The notes: generated by a model not told the origin, from the letters alone. A stretch of DNA of 64,000 nt from Ecdyonurus torrentis (GCA_949318235.1 OX439134.1:15239509-15303508); one strand, 5' to 3'. Shown: positions 39,241-51,735, counted from the stretch's first letter. Numbers and translations are program-made.

Positions 39241-40062
39241 TAATCTCTTTCCTTAGAAAATCATCACGGTTCTTTAATTATCTTGCAATTAATAATTATA
39301 ATACTTTAAACTTTACTAACTTTGTCATTTTAACTCATATATTTTGCATTATATTTCATGACGTGTTGCGTCTAAAAAAATAAATTTGTTATAAATAAAT
39401 ATATTGTTAGTACTAAAAATATGGATTCAATAAAAGGCATTCTAAATACGGACAATTCTAAATATTTCAAATATTTTGTTTAAATTTGCATAATTATTTG
39501 TAAATGTTTCCAGAATGCATATAATAGTGTTTTCTATTATGAATTGTATTGTTATAAAATTTCGCAAACAAAAAAGCAATATTAAATTGAAAAACATAAT
39601 TATACACAATTATTTTTTAATCTTAAAAAAAATAAGTGGATACATTTAAATATTTATTAAAGTAAATAAAAATATTTTACTATTTTCTTCTTTTTTTCTC
39701 TAAAATAAAATAAAAAAATCTCTGCCTTTTGAAATTGAAAAAATTTAAAACTTTTTTATTTTCTATATAGCTTTTTTTATATTAATACTTATAAAAAGCT
39801 TAATAATAATACAATGCTTTCTTTCGTCAGTAGGAAAAAAAATAATCTAACAAATTTCATTTTAACGTAAAAGTTTTCTCGTGTTTTTTTATAATAAAAA
39901 ATAACATTTTTTTTCTGTTTCAATTTCCTATGCTGCCTGCCTTAACAATTTTCTTTTTAGTTCTCATAGCATTTTTACTTGAGATTGAATCTTTTTTTAA
40001 CGCCTAAAGCAGTTCTTCAAAAATAACGTGCCCATGTCAAAAGTGTATTAGAAAAAAGTGTT

Positions 40063-40063
40063 T

Positions 40064-40096
<33 letters not shown>
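40063..40096. repeat. (CT)n microsatellite, interrupted
   Basis: CT run with a TT interruption near its end. Confidence 0.9.
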
Positions 40097-40410
40097 TCCA
40101 CTTTCATTCTATATGGAGCGAGTCTATATGGTACAGATGGCGTTTTTTTAACCCATTTGTTCAAGCTTACTTTACTCCAATTTCAGAGTACATGGAGTTT
40201 GCAAACTTGGTGTTTGTTTTTTGTTGATAAGTTTCACTTTCAATGGAGTGTAATTTTTTGAGTAATGCATTGGTGAAGTGCGTTATTATTATTATTTTTT
40301 TTTTTGTTTACTGAGAAATACTTTTTTTCCCATATACTATTATATCGAATCTATTGATTTTGTAATTTTTTAGTTCATCAAGTATTTTTTATTAATTTGA
40401 TAAAATTTTC

Positions 40411-40585
40411 ATATGACGTCAAAGTCAATAACTTTTGCGTGTGCGTACTCACAAAAGTTACCAACCGTGACATCATATCGAGATTTTCAAAAATTAATTA
40501 GAAATGCTCAATGAACTTGAAAATTACTAATTCACACATCAACCCATTTGGGACATTACCCTCTGCTAGAATATGCAATAAAATT
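40411..40585 (+). repeat. TGACGTCA hairpin repeat, copy 2
   Basis: CATATGACGTCAAAG...AATAACTTTTGCGTG (40411-40443) is mirrored by CACAAAAGTTACC...GTGACATCATATCG ending at 40482, giving an imperfect hairpin of about 70 bp. The following ~105 bp (TCAATGAACTTGAAAATTAC, GCTAGAATATGCAATAAAAT) aligns with the sequence after copy 1, so the repeat unit is about 175 bp. Confidence 0.7.
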
Positions 40586-43140
40586 CCCAATAGCAATTAT
40601 TTGGTCCTCCTCGTTGTTTAATTGTCTGCAGGATTAAGAAAAATAAATTCGAATCTGACAAATACTTGTAAATTGTTGAAATGTTAAGAACTGTCATAAT
40701 AATGAATTTTTAGTATCTAATATATTAAAAAAAAAAAATGATGCAGAAATACGATTAAAAAAAAAATTGACTTTCCCTTATGTTATAAGTTAATCCAAAA
40801 TTATAGCAGCATATAGCAGCACATTTTCTATGTATTAAAAATACGAACAAAGATGGTTGATCTACAAGTAACAATATTAAGTTTAAAGCCATAGACCACA
40901 TAAAACAACATGTGCGTTTTAATGAATAAACACGGAATGGGATTTTCAAAACTGATAACAATTTTTACCAGAATTATAATGTAGTCCCACGAGAGAGCGT
41001 GAAAATACTGTATAAAGTATGCAATTTGAGTAAAAATTCATGTTTATGACGTCAGAAACATGCAAAAATTTGTATGAGAATGTTGTGCGGGTTGCATAAA
41101 TTGAAATTTCTGATCACTGCTACGGGGCTACTGTTGGATTTTGAGACAAACTAAATTTATTTATGTAAATCCCATCAAGTGTTTTGTGATATAAATGCTT
41201 ATGTTTTTCTCTGGTCTATTAAGGTTAAAACTAATCCATGTTACATGCACAATATAATCCTCTTAACAAATATGTATCACATTGTTTAGATATAAGATAA
41301 TACTTGAGAAGTCACTTTTAATTTCAAAACAAACAAACTCACGAAGTTGAAAGACTTTCAAAGACTTGGGGGTTTCAAAGTATAACATACGCACGCTCAA
41401 CATTCATGTCTTTTCCCTCTCGTTTGCCTTTTTTTTTTCTCTCTCTCTCTTTCTCTTTCCAGCTCTCTTCACTAGTGACAATTTAAGAAGCTTTTACTTA
41501 ACTTTGGTGCTCTCAAGGGTTAACTCATCAAATTTTACTTTCTCTCTCTCTCTTTTTTTCTCTCTTAAGTTATACTGATGACAGAAGCAATACAAAATAT
41601 ATTAAATCAACTATATATGCTTAGAATACAATCAAACAAATTGATTTTTTATTAACACTGAAAAAAAAATATATTCACTACATTTAATTAACTTCTTACA
41701 CTACATTTGTTTCCATACTAAAGTCTAACAAGGAAAAAAATGCAGTGCCTAAGTATATTTATGAGAATTATAAATTATAATTTTTACTTAATGTTTATAA
41801 GGTAAAAATGTGCCATTTTTATATACAGCCTTAAAATGTTTTTATTTTTAAATTTAATAAAAAGTAATTAATTTTTATACATTACTGAGATATTTATATT
41901 TTAAGAGGTATATGTATGAATTTTTACATCTAAATGGGCGGTGGGAGAAAAATAGGAAGATAATTTGCATTTAAAAAGTATTTTTTATATGAATTTTAAG
42001 AATAAATAAAATAAGAATTTTAATCAATTACTATAAATTTCCTATATATAGTTTAGAGTTTCCAAAGTTTCTATTTAATTACACAATGCTAAATGCTGGA
42101 CTTGAAACGTTATAGTTTTAAGAAATGTGAATTTTAGTCTCTTGTATTCATATAAAAAAATACTGTTTGAAAATATAGTAAAGTTCATTCAAAAACAACA
42201 AAATGTCAAAAGTATTTACGAGATGGCAAAATAAGATATTTCAAGTGTATAAACAAAACTTATGAATTGCAATAACTCTTTTTTATACTTTCAATAAAAA
42301 ATAATACACTCAACACTTTTTTTTCAAAGAAAATTAAATTGACCTCTGACCTATAATTGAAAATACGGGTATAACAAACTTTTGTTTCAAATATAAGCTC
42401 GTCGCAATGCAGTAAAATCAATATAAAATCCACAGTGTATTTACTCTATATATATTACAAGTACTTTGCTCTTTTTATGACCCTGAAACCTTGTTATAGG
42501 TCAAAGTTCATATACGAGAAAAAAAAAGTTCAACAATTTTGCAAAATAACTTAATTCAATTTTAAACTTTTATAACATTTAATTCAAATATAAAACGTTA
42601 CAATATAAACAAAAAGAAACTACTACTATATATATACGCCCTTTAATTCTCTATATTTTTCTAAGTGTATTAAAGTATATGAGTAGTGAATAAAATGAAA
42701 GAAAAATGTTAACATTTTGACGACAAATTACGTATTTAAGTATAGGAAAGGAAATTCAAATTGCCTTTATATATATAAACTTGCTTTTTATTTAAGAAGA
42801 AGAAAAAAAAAAGTGAAGCTTAAATTTTGAGAGGGTAAGAAATAACAGTTAAAAGGCGTTTACCTTAAGTTTTATTTTACTTTTGTATACGTATGCCTAA
42901 TATAAGCAAGCAGTTGATTTAATTTTATTTTATATGCTTGAATTTCAAATTTATTTTTTTCTCTTAACTCGTTAAACTAAGTAAAATGTTTCATGTCAAT
43001 TTATATTATATTGAAATGTTAATTCAATTCTGTTTTTTGAAAGATAAAGTTTAATTTCGTGATGTAATGGTTTTTGCATGCCTGAAATTTAAATTTTGCG
43101 TATACAAATTTTTTAGAGTCAAATAATGTAGTTATACAGA
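40586..43140. other. AT-rich spacer, no gene seen
   Basis: A single TGACGTCA occurs at 41047-41054. The 68-residue minus frame at 40755-40961 has mixed composition (with several Cys) but no recognised motif. Confidence 0.45.
41437..41565. repeat. Two short CT-rich tracts
   Basis: (CT)n-like runs at 41440-41457 and 41540-41565, both interrupted by T runs; the sequence between is pyrimidine-rich but not repetitive. Confidence 0.8.
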
Positions 43141-43777
43141 ATACACTCAAAAAACTAATGCTTACTTTCAACGCACAAATGTTGAGCGAGTACTTATATA
43201 TGAAATAGATTGTACGCCAAAGCAGAAGTGTATTTTTAATAAATATTCAATCTTGTAGAGGCTAATGTCAATGCAAGTACTCGTATAATGAGTTCTGCGT
43301 AAATATTATGGAATATATAACTCTCTACACGAAAAACAAATATCTAAAGACTTCATATTTCGACTTTTTTTATAATAAATTCGTTAGATACACACAAATT
43401 TTTTTAAGATCTAAAGAGTTAACTATTTACCACTTAAAAAAATTACGTTTATATAACGAGTTACTGTTAAAACTTTTATCAAACAACTTACTGAAAAGTT
43501 ACATCTATATTTATCTAAATAATTTCTAAAATTTATGTTTTCCGTGTATATACATTTTACTAGTAAACAGTACCCCATGCACTGGTACTGCATGCACTGG
43601 ACAGAGGAGTCAACATTTTAAATGCTTATAATCTCTAGTATCGTAATCTAGTTAATTTTAGGTATATGCTCTATGCATTATAATTTGTTGTATTAACATG
43701 AATGTTTAGTGACAATACTATCATATTTAGTGAGTATCAGTTTTAAACTCTGTACTATTTTGTATTCTCAGTGTATA
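43141..43777 (+). mobile_element. Family 2 element, interrupted
   Basis: Left end ATACACTCAAAAAACTAATG; right end TATTCTCAGTGTATAG, a partial inverted match. Inside are the family landmarks TTAATAAATATTCAATC, TAATGTCAATGCAAGTAC, CCATGCACTGGTAC, AATCTCTAGTATC and ATGAATGTTTAGTGAC. A 219-bp TA-flanked MITE (43328-43546) splits it; without that insert it is about 418 bp, like the copy at 18.04 kb. Confidence 0.8.
43328..43546. mobile_element. TA-flanked 219-bp MITE inserted in a family 2 element
   Basis: Ends CACGAAAAACA and TGTTTTCCGTG form an inverted repeat and are flanked by TA on both sides (43326-43327, 43547-43548). The terminal CACGGA-like hexamer is shared with family 1, but the interior lacks the GCATAAT words, so it is a separate subfamily or a different element mobilised by the same kind of transposase. 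It lies inside the family 2 copy at 43.14-43.78 kb. The 73-residue frame over it is a shadow. Confidence 0.78.
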
Positions 43778-45139
43778 GTATGGCACAGTTTAATCATTAT
43801 ATGAATGTAAAGACATTTATAAATCAAACTCTTCCAATAAAAGTATATTATTTGTTATATAATACATAAATTTTCAATTCTGTAAAATACTTTTGATTCT
43901 GATTAAAAATATTACAAATATTGCAAAAATAATTATGATTTAAAATGAAGATTTCGTTATATATAATATAAGTATTTTGATAACCTTTATCATAAACAAA
44001 ATTTCAAATTTGAGTCTGTTAAATATTTTATTTTATAATAAAAGTTATCATTCTTTATTTTAAAGATAAAACATTTATTTGATTTTATTTTCATCAATTA
44101 TAATGGTGATTTCTATTGTAGAAAATATATTTTCATTCTGTTATATATATATAAAAAAGGTATCTATGAACACACGATTTTTTTTTATGATTTTCCGTTG
44201 ATTGATTTTGATATTTGTTTCCGTAATACAAAAATTATATAGTAAAAATAAAGTATGTAAAAGAGCTTTTAAAAAAACTGTTCGTGTCGTAATAATAAGA
44301 ATTCTAAAGTAAAATATTATTAATTTGAAATCATTTCCCGTTATTCTTTATAAACATAATATAGAAAATGAAATAAATAATGATCAATACATGACAAGAA
44401 ATGCATTAACATTCAAATGTAAAAAATGATTCATTTGACATCCTGCATTTTTTGTATTGAAAAACTCATGTTTTGTTTTTTGTTCTCCATGATAACGGTA
44501 CTATTTTTCTTAAGATTTTTTATTCTAGTTCATCTATTGTATAAAAAAAGGACTACAAAAAAACATAGAATTACTTTTATACAGTTATGTCATATATTTT
44601 CTTATATATAAAGTCAACATGTAATGGTTTTTAAAAAGATTTTTATGAATTGTTTTTACAAAATTATTATCACAATATACAAACTATGATATCAAAATTT
44701 TTTTATACATCGTATACACGAGTATATAAAAATTGTGTTTTGAAAAATAACATAGTATAAAAAAAATGTTTTAAATTTTTACAAAAACATATAAAACATT
44801 ATTTTGATAACAGATTTAATAATATTTAAATATTTTTTTGGTGATATAGCACACGCAATAAGAAAATATTTAATAATTGAATCAATTGACAGAATTATAG
44901 TTTAAAAAAAACGAAATCTTAAAAACATATGTTTCTATATGATTTTTTTTCTGTATTATTTCAACTTCTATTCTTAGAATATATTATACAAACACGCTTT
45001 CCTTTCTTTTTAAAACAAATACCTTAAAACATGCAATAGACTTTAATTAATTCAATATTAACACTTTAAACATATCATACATGCATTTATGATATATAAT
45101 AATATAATATGTAATTAATATCTTACTTAATTTTTACAG
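43778..45139. other. Very AT-rich spacer, possible intron
   Basis: No repeats or frames of interest. If the candidate exon at 45140 is real this is its upstream intron. Confidence 0.4.
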
Positions 45140-45303
45140 GAATTGCAGAGAAAGTGGATGAAATGATGGAAACGGTTACTACTGTAAGCGGCCATGATGA
45201 AAAACAAACTAGGGAACTACATGTGTCTTTATTCTGGGCAAATGTCCTTGCATTTCCCGCCAACTTCACTTCTCATCTACCCCCACTTCCTAATATAATA
45301 TAA
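45140..45303 (+). CDS. Candidate short exon (internal 44 nt or 3'-terminal)
   Basis: I do not recognise the product. A convincing acceptor (pyrimidine-rich TTAATTTTTACAG, with a possible branch site CTTAAT just upstream) ends at 45139. From there one frame reads IAEKVDEMMETVTT, and at 45184 this runs straight into a good donor, GTAAGC. That gives a possible 44-nt internal exon entering two bases before a codon end and leaving on a codon boundary. If the donor is not used, the same frame stays open to TAA at 45301-45303, giving about 53 residues with an N-F-T glycosylation-like triplet and a proline-rich end. Local GC is clearly higher than in the surrounding AT-rich sequence, and the first 14 residues are charged and helix-like rather than the K/N/I/Y/F mix of chance frames here. 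No neighbouring exon is visible in the window. It could be a real small exon in a long-intron gene, an exon remnant, or chance. Confidence 0.35.
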
Positions 45304-45957
45304 ACTAGAGCATTTTTATATTATTTATTAATTTATATATGTAAAAAAATACAATATAGTTAAGTAACATGCAAACTTATAAATTTATAATTAATGTACT
45401 TAGTTTTTTATATATATAAAGAATGATATAATAACTTTATCCATTTTAAGAAAGTGATACTGTTTTTGTCATGACATTTTTTAATAATAATAATTATATA
45501 TTTTTAAATATTTAATTATCAGGTATTTAATAATTACAAAATAATTTCTTAATTTTATGGAAATATGCTAAAAAGTCTTTTAAAAATATTATAAAAATAG
45601 GATGCACATTTTTGACATCCATTTTTTATTTAAAATAACACAGGTATAATACGGTATTTACTTTAGAAACGAAGCCTAATTTAAATTAAAGATTTCTAGG
45701 ATATTTTTAAAAATATTTAATTATAAAAGGGGAAAATATCAGGTAAACTTATATTTATTTACAAACTACTTTTACACTAATATTTTTATTTTAATTGTAT
45801 TTAATTATATAATTATAAATAAGTATAATTATTGATAAAAAAAACTTTAACGTAATAATATGTCAATGAAATGTATAAAAAAATAGGTCAATAAAATACT
45901 AAATCCAGAGGGTATATTATATTCCAGCAGTAGTATACTATATTTAAATTTAGTCCA

Positions 45958-46034
45958 GTTGGGGGGATGGGGGTTTATGGGCTCGGGGGGACTTGTGTTG
46001 TGGGATGGGTGTGTTCGGGGGTATGGGGGGGATG
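45958..46034 (+). repeat. G-rich block with multiple G runs
   Basis: Within about 75 bases there are at least eight runs of three or more G on the plus strand (for example TTGGGGGGATGGGGG, CTCGGGGGGAC, GGGATGGG, TTCGGGGGTATGGGGGGG). It satisfies the usual G-quadruplex pattern of four G runs with short loops. It is striking in an otherwise AT-rich region and lies about 650 bp downstream of the candidate exon. Confidence 0.8.
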
Positions 46035-47883
46035 TATAAACTTAGGTTTAGATAAAGTGTGGTTAACACTCGAACCGTTTAACATTTGATCATGCGCACT
46101 TTTATATATAAAACATGAAAAAGTAAAAAGCATTTGATGTTTTTAACGTTTTAGTTGTTCTATTGTTGCCTTATGAATCACATCTATATTTAATGTACGT
46201 CATCTTTTTGTTTACATTTTTCGTTCTATCAAAAATGCATTTTATTGTAATTATATTTAACTAAAGCTTATGAAACCATTTTTTTCTAACTGCATGCAAT
46301 AATTTCTTTTAATTTAAATATAAGATTTTTCTTGTTATTAAATGTAAGTTTTTCAATTGTGTATAAAATAAATATTTCTTAAGCTTGTGCATGTAATATA
46401 TCAATGCCAAAATGAATATAAAAGGCTGATAACTAAATGTACTAATTGTTTTATAAATATATATATATAAATAGATTTTTGTAAAAAAAAGTTGGAAACC
46501 TTTTTCCCAATGCTAAACAAAAATGAAAATTATTATGTCGGTTTTTGCTTCCTTATTTTTTTTTAAAAAATTCCTTTCCTCTATATTTATGTAATTAAAA
46601 ATTTCTTTATATAATTATACTTAAATGCTTAGATTTTAATTTTACAGGTTCAACTCCTTTACTTTTAGACATTTGATAACACATAGAAACTTTTATGTAA
46701 TGTTTTGATTTAAAATTACATAACTTATATATAAAACATCAGCCAGACATTTTAATACATAACTCAATTGGAAGTCTATTAAAAAGAAAAGAAAAAAAAA
46801 AGAGATTATGAAAAAACACTTAGGACAAAAAAAGTAGAGGGGGGGGGTGGAAGAAAAGAAAGAAAGAGGGGAAAGTACAAGAAGAAAAAAAATTTTGAAA
46901 GGGGGAAAAAACATATGATTGTGTTAACAAGCTTCTACAAAAAAATTGAAAATCTATATTTACAAAATATGGAAAGAAAAAAAATCAACTTACCATAGCA
47001 AAAAAAGTGATGTTATCAGTATGAAGACATAGAAGCTACTGCCTCACGATGAAAATTGTTCCATAAAAACAAACAACAACGAAAGATAGTATAACTGATA
47101 TAAAAAAAAAGTATAAACTTTTTTTTTTTTAGTATAAGAAAATGGTTTTTGATGTAACACCCTATACCGTTCAATATCTTTGCGGGGTAGAGAGAAGAAA
47201 AAGTAGTGAAAGTTCTTTCTTTTTTTTATTTTTAGAGTGTCTTTGCTGTTAAAAAAAAAAAGAAGAAGAAGAAGCTATAGGTACCCCAAGAAAAGCTGGT
47301 ATGGTTTTATATAAAGAAAAACATCCAAGCTAACATAGCGAATATAAGTTCGTGCATGATGTATGGCTTTTCAAGGCTTCGAGTTGGATACTTGGCCATT
47401 TCTTACTACTACGTTTATAACAACCTATGAACCACTCACTAGCTGTTTCTCTTATATACTAATACTTCAGTACAAAACTTTTTATATTTTAGAACACATA
47501 TCAACTAAAAAAGAAGAGAGAAAAAAAATTTAGAATAAAAGACAAATAATATAAATAAAAAAAAATCATATTATATTATATTTTTTTTATTTCTTTTATA
47601 TTTAAAAGTTATATATAAAAAAAAGAAGATATAGAGCATTCATATATAAATACCCTCTTAAAGAAACATCCCCACTACATGTTTTTTTTATATATATTTA
47701 ACTACCCTGGTATTATATATATAATATAAATATAATATTTCTTTTTATTGTGCATGTATTTCATTAATAAAAATAAAAATATATATACGTAATGTACAAT
47801 ATAATAATTTTTAATGTTTTGTACACCAATGTAAAAAATTTAGTTGTTCTCTCAAAAATATTTTTTCTGTTATATAAAATTAT

Positions 47884-47891
47884 GAGAGAGT

Positions 47892-47951
<60 letters not shown>

Positions 47952-47961
47952 GAGAGAGAGA
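47884..47961. repeat. (GA)n microsatellite
   Basis: GA run with a GACA interruption near 47943. Confidence 0.94.
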
Positions 47962-48034
47962 AATGTATGTATTTCGTGGATTGGAGTAAATGTATTTAAT
48001 TTTTATATAGTTTGATTATATTAAAAAAATGTAT

Positions 48035-48143
48035 AAGAGAAATAGAGAGAGAGAGAGAAAGAGAAGAGAGAGAGAAACAGAGAGAGAAAGAGAGAGAGAG
48101 AAAGAGAAGAGAGAAAGAGAGAAAAGGCAGAGAAAGAGAAGAA
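48035..48143. repeat. Degenerate purine tract (GA/GAAA)
   Basis: About 110 almost uninterrupted purines mixing GA, GAAA and GAAGA units, only 75 bp from the pure GA tract upstream; it looks like an older, decayed microsatellite. Confidence 0.88.
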
Positions 48144-48840
48144 ACATGTTTTTTTATATATAATATACTATATAGACCTAATATGTAAGTAAAAAATATA
48201 TATAGGCCTTATATATTATATAATATATAAAGTATATTAACCAATGAGGATATACAGACTACCACGCCTCAGCGCTATGAAAAGTATATTCCTTTACCCG
48301 TATAGGAGAATAAGTCATAAAAAAAGTTAGAAGGTTGGCTCGTACGAGTACGCCTCTTTTTTTTTATACTACACAAACATTCAAAGACTTTTTTTTATAT
48401 ATATATACTTTTTTTTTCTTTTACTTACTCCCATAGGAACAACTAAGCATGTATCTTTTATCCCTACGGACCTTAAAAAAATATATATATGTACAAAATA
48501 CCTTAAAAACCTTCTTTCTTTTTACTAGTATGCATATGTGTACAATTTTAATGTAATATGTATATAAAAATAGGGAGAGATAGAAAAAAAAATCAATATA
48601 TTGATCATACAGAATTAGGATTTTTGAGATTTTATATTTTCTAGTTCATAGTATTCTCAATAGGGGTTTATTTTTCAAAGGGGGAGGGGATAGTAAATTA
48701 ACCATCTAATTTGCATATGATTACCTGCATATAGGTAATTATGTAATTTAATTATGATGACACTAATAGGGACAAGGTAATTATAAATTATAAGTGTTTT
48801 CAATTCAAAGTTTAAAAAAATATGACCACATTATTTGGCT

Positions 48841-48856
48841 GGGGGGGGGGGGGGGG
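48841..48856. repeat. Poly-G tract
   Basis: About 16 G residues after TTTGGCT. A lesser G-rich stretch lies at 48680-48688. Confidence 0.9.
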
Positions 48857-49101
48857 CAATTTTCTTTTATAGTTATTATAATAATCACTAGGTGGCTTAG
48901 GAATCTCAATTTTGAAATCCAGCGTTAAAGTCTCCTATTAGAATAGCATGAACGTAGAACAAGTTGCATATGCAGTAAGGGGTAAAAGTAAGAAAAAGGT
49001 AAGTATAAAGATTTTGTGCATCGATTTTAGACTTGCTTTGCTACTATATTGCAGATACAGAGGAAATTTATCTAAATAAATTAAAAAAAAAAAAATGACA
49101 A

Positions 49102-49127
49102 TTTTTTTTTTTTTTTTTTTTTTTTTT
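49102..49127. repeat. Poly-T tract
   Basis: About 26 T residues, with a shorter A run just upstream forming an imperfect inverted pair. Confidence 0.9.
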
Positions 49128-49446
49128 AATGCATACATAATTTAAAAATTTTATAAGTTTCGTTTGTAATGAATTTCATTTCATGCTTAAAGCACTTGTT
49201 TGTTTGTTTATAATTTAAGGTACTAATCAATAAAATGTTAATTATTATTAACACCTATTATAATTATTACCTTTATTAGTTATATATCAATATTAATAAA
49301 AGTCAATTTTTAATAAATAATATTAAAAAAAAAAAGGAAAAAATATATAATGCAAAAAAATTTGTAATTATGTATACCTAAATTTCTTACAATTAATTTT
49401 CTAGTAATTACAAAATTTGTGATTAATTATTTAAAAAAAAATAAGC

Positions 49447-49448
<2 letters not shown>

Positions 49449-49477
<29 letters not shown>

Positions 49478-49487
49478 TAGATAGAGA
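49449..49487. repeat. (GA)n with GATA end
   Basis: GA run ending in GATAGATAGA. Confidence 0.92.
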
Positions 49488-49929
49488 CGAATAGACTAAA
49501 CAGTCCTAATTTATTAAATTTAAATGCAGTAAAAAAGCTTACAAAATGGTGTTTTTCCCATATATATATATAATAGGTTAAGAAACTTTATTTAGTCCAT
49601 ATCATAATAAATTTATTTTTTTTACTTTTTTTCTTCTCTCTCCTCTATATTAAATTTGAGATATAAAAATAAAATTTGAAAGATGATAAAATTTGAAAAC
49701 GTACGATATTGGAAAAAGTACACGTCTTACATAGGAAATAACAAAGCTATAAATGCCCCTTCTATATATAACCAGTTTTCACTCCCAATGATTATATGTG
49801 TGTGTGTGCCACCATCATGACTTTTCACATTTCCACTCTTCTTATTGGTCAGTATCAGTCACGTGGTATACTCAATTATCAAAGCAAACACGTCTCAATC
49901 ATCATAGATAATAAGTCATATACTTTGTG

Positions 49930-50152
49930 CACAGAAAAATATATATTACGTAATTTTGCTGCAATGAATAATTAATATATTGTAGAGCACAAATGTTTAT
50001 ACTTTAGAGGAATAAGTAATTATGCTTAACATATTATGTCTGCTATGTAGTATAATTGCTGTACAATATAGTATAGTATAATTTATGATATTAAGCATAA
50101 ATGTTGCTACATTGAGCTAGAATAATTATTACGCGTTTGTATTTTTGTCCAT
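49930..50152. mobile_element. Family 1 MITE copy, subfamily B
   Basis: Left end CACAGAAAAATATATATTACG; right end TTGTATTTTTGTCCATA. The interior includes ATATTGTAGAGCACAAATG, TAAGTAATTATGCTTAAC and TTGAGCTAGAATAATTATTACG. The terminal hexamer is partly decayed. Non-coding. Confidence 0.75.
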
Positions 50153-50412
50153 AAGTTATAAAAAAATACCCGTCGCAATATTCTAGTTCAAATTTTTGGA
50201 AGCAAAATTATTTAAACAATAAGAATCAAGCTTTTAAAATATTATAAGTATGCGAGGCTATTTTACACCTTATGATCAAAACAATAATATGTTTCGTAAT
50301 TTTCTTTGCTGTAATGGAATCAAACATTTTCACTATTATTTGAAAACGTTTGTTTGCAAATTTTATGCTAAAAATTGAGAAAGTTGCTTGCATGACACTG
50401 AGAAGATGTACT

Positions 50413-50598
50413 TGGACAAAAATAAGAAAGAAATTAAGCTAGCTCATTTTCAGCACAATTTGTTAAATACTGCATAATATATATATAGTATAATATACAT
50501 ATCATTATGTTGTGCAGCATAATTATTTTGTGTTGATTTATACAACATCATATATAATGACATAAATGCAACAATATACGTAATTTATTTGTTACGTG
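50413..50598. mobile_element. Family 1 MITE copy, reverse orientation
   Basis: It starts TTGGACAAAAATAAGAAAG and then reads AAGCTAGCTCATTTTCAGC (the reverse of the GCTAGC end), and closes with ACGTAATTTATTTGTTACGTG. Its orientation is opposite to the neighbour at 49.93 kb. Diverged, with a short (AT)n inside. Confidence 0.68.
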
Positions 50599-51357
50599 TA
50601 TATAGCTTTTGTTTAACTATAATGTATAGATAAATATAATACGTACTTCCGGTCAAAGTTTGGTGCACAATTTGGCAACTTAGCCAATATAATATAATGA
50701 TACTTTTTTACTTTATAATTTTATAGTTTATTACTTTTGATCCTTACAACTTCCGACTGATGTATATGGTCATGATTTAATCTATAAAGAGTGCATTATC
50801 ATTATAAGTATTCTGAGTGTAAAAGGTTTTTTATATATATTTTTATACGTTAAAATATTTCAATGCAGACTACAAAATGTAATGATTTAGGAGATCTTCT
50901 CCTCTTTATTCCTCTATTTTTTTATTTTTTTATTTTTTTTTTATTGGAGATGATATTGGAAAGTACGCCCGAATGATTTTTATATAGAAATTTGTGGTTA
51001 GCTTTATTGATCACAAATATATACGCTGATTGATGTAAAATGAATTTTCTATATTACATTAATGTTGAAGATTATTGTGGTTACATAAATGTAGCTATTT
51101 TTAAGTTGAAAAGTAGCACACAATTTTTATGTGTTTTTAATTGGTTTAAGATGATGAAATTATTATTTCATCGGTTTATACCTCAATGAAAACCAAATCA
51201 GCTCTTTGATACGATATTCCCGAAAGTATTAAAACTTGAGTTTCTACAATGTATAGCAATTATCAATAAATCAAACCTATTATAATACTTAATATAGCAT
51301 TTTTTAAAACAGATAAAAATAGTTTGGTAAGATTTAATTGCAAAAACGCAAAAACGC

Positions 51358-51384
51358 AAAAAAAAAAAAAAAAAAAAAAAAAAA
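51358..51384. repeat. Poly-A tract
   Basis: About 27 A residues preceded by a doubled CAAAAACG unit. Confidence 0.9.
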
Positions 51385-51448
51385 TGCTATATACAAATCA
51401 TAAGAAATAGAATTTTGATTTTTGGGTTTTCTTGGAAACATACAATTT

Positions 51449-51451
<3 letters not shown>

Positions 51452-51528
<77 letters not shown>
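51452..51528. repeat. (CT)n microsatellite
   Basis: About 38 uninterrupted units, joined to the 110-bp tandem duplication. Confidence 0.96.
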
Positions 51529-51531
<3 letters not shown>

Positions 51532-51735
51532 ATTTGGGGTGATGGTGAAAAATATTTTATAATTATTATCATTAAATAAAGAAGTAGCAATTATAATTAT
51601 TTTCATTATTTATAATAACTAAATAAGACAGATTTTCTGAAATTTGGGGGGACGGTGAAAAATATTTTATAATTATTATCATTGAATAAAGATAAAGCAG
51701 TTATTATTATTTCCACTATTTGTAAGACAGATTTT
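51528..51735. repeat. 110-bp tandem duplication
   Basis: The unit beginning CTGAAATTTGGGG at 51528 is repeated beginning at 51638, with shared GGTGAAAAATATTTTATAA, TTATTATCATT and AAGACAGATTTT. The second copy has a few substitutions and is about 12 bp shorter. The first copy begins at the end of a (CT)n tract. Confidence 0.83.

Larger units (their letters stand above)
46035..49929. other. Spacer with purine tracts and two unique GC-richer patches
   Basis: Patches at 47335-47440 (GGCTTCGAGTTGGATACTTG) and 48250-48355 (ACCACGCCTCAGCGC, GGCTCGTACGAGTACGCC) are more complex than the background. Near 49852 an inverted CCAAT (ATTGGTCAG) is followed by TCACGTGG, a promoter-like pair, but no gene is visible nearby. 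Confidence 0.4.

Noticed and set aside
43308..43529. 73-residue plus-strand frame
   Set aside because: It lies almost entirely in the 219-bp TA-flanked MITE.
46693..46914. Minus-strand 73-residue frame rich in Phe and Pro
   Set aside because: It is the complement of an A/G-rich low-complexity stretch.
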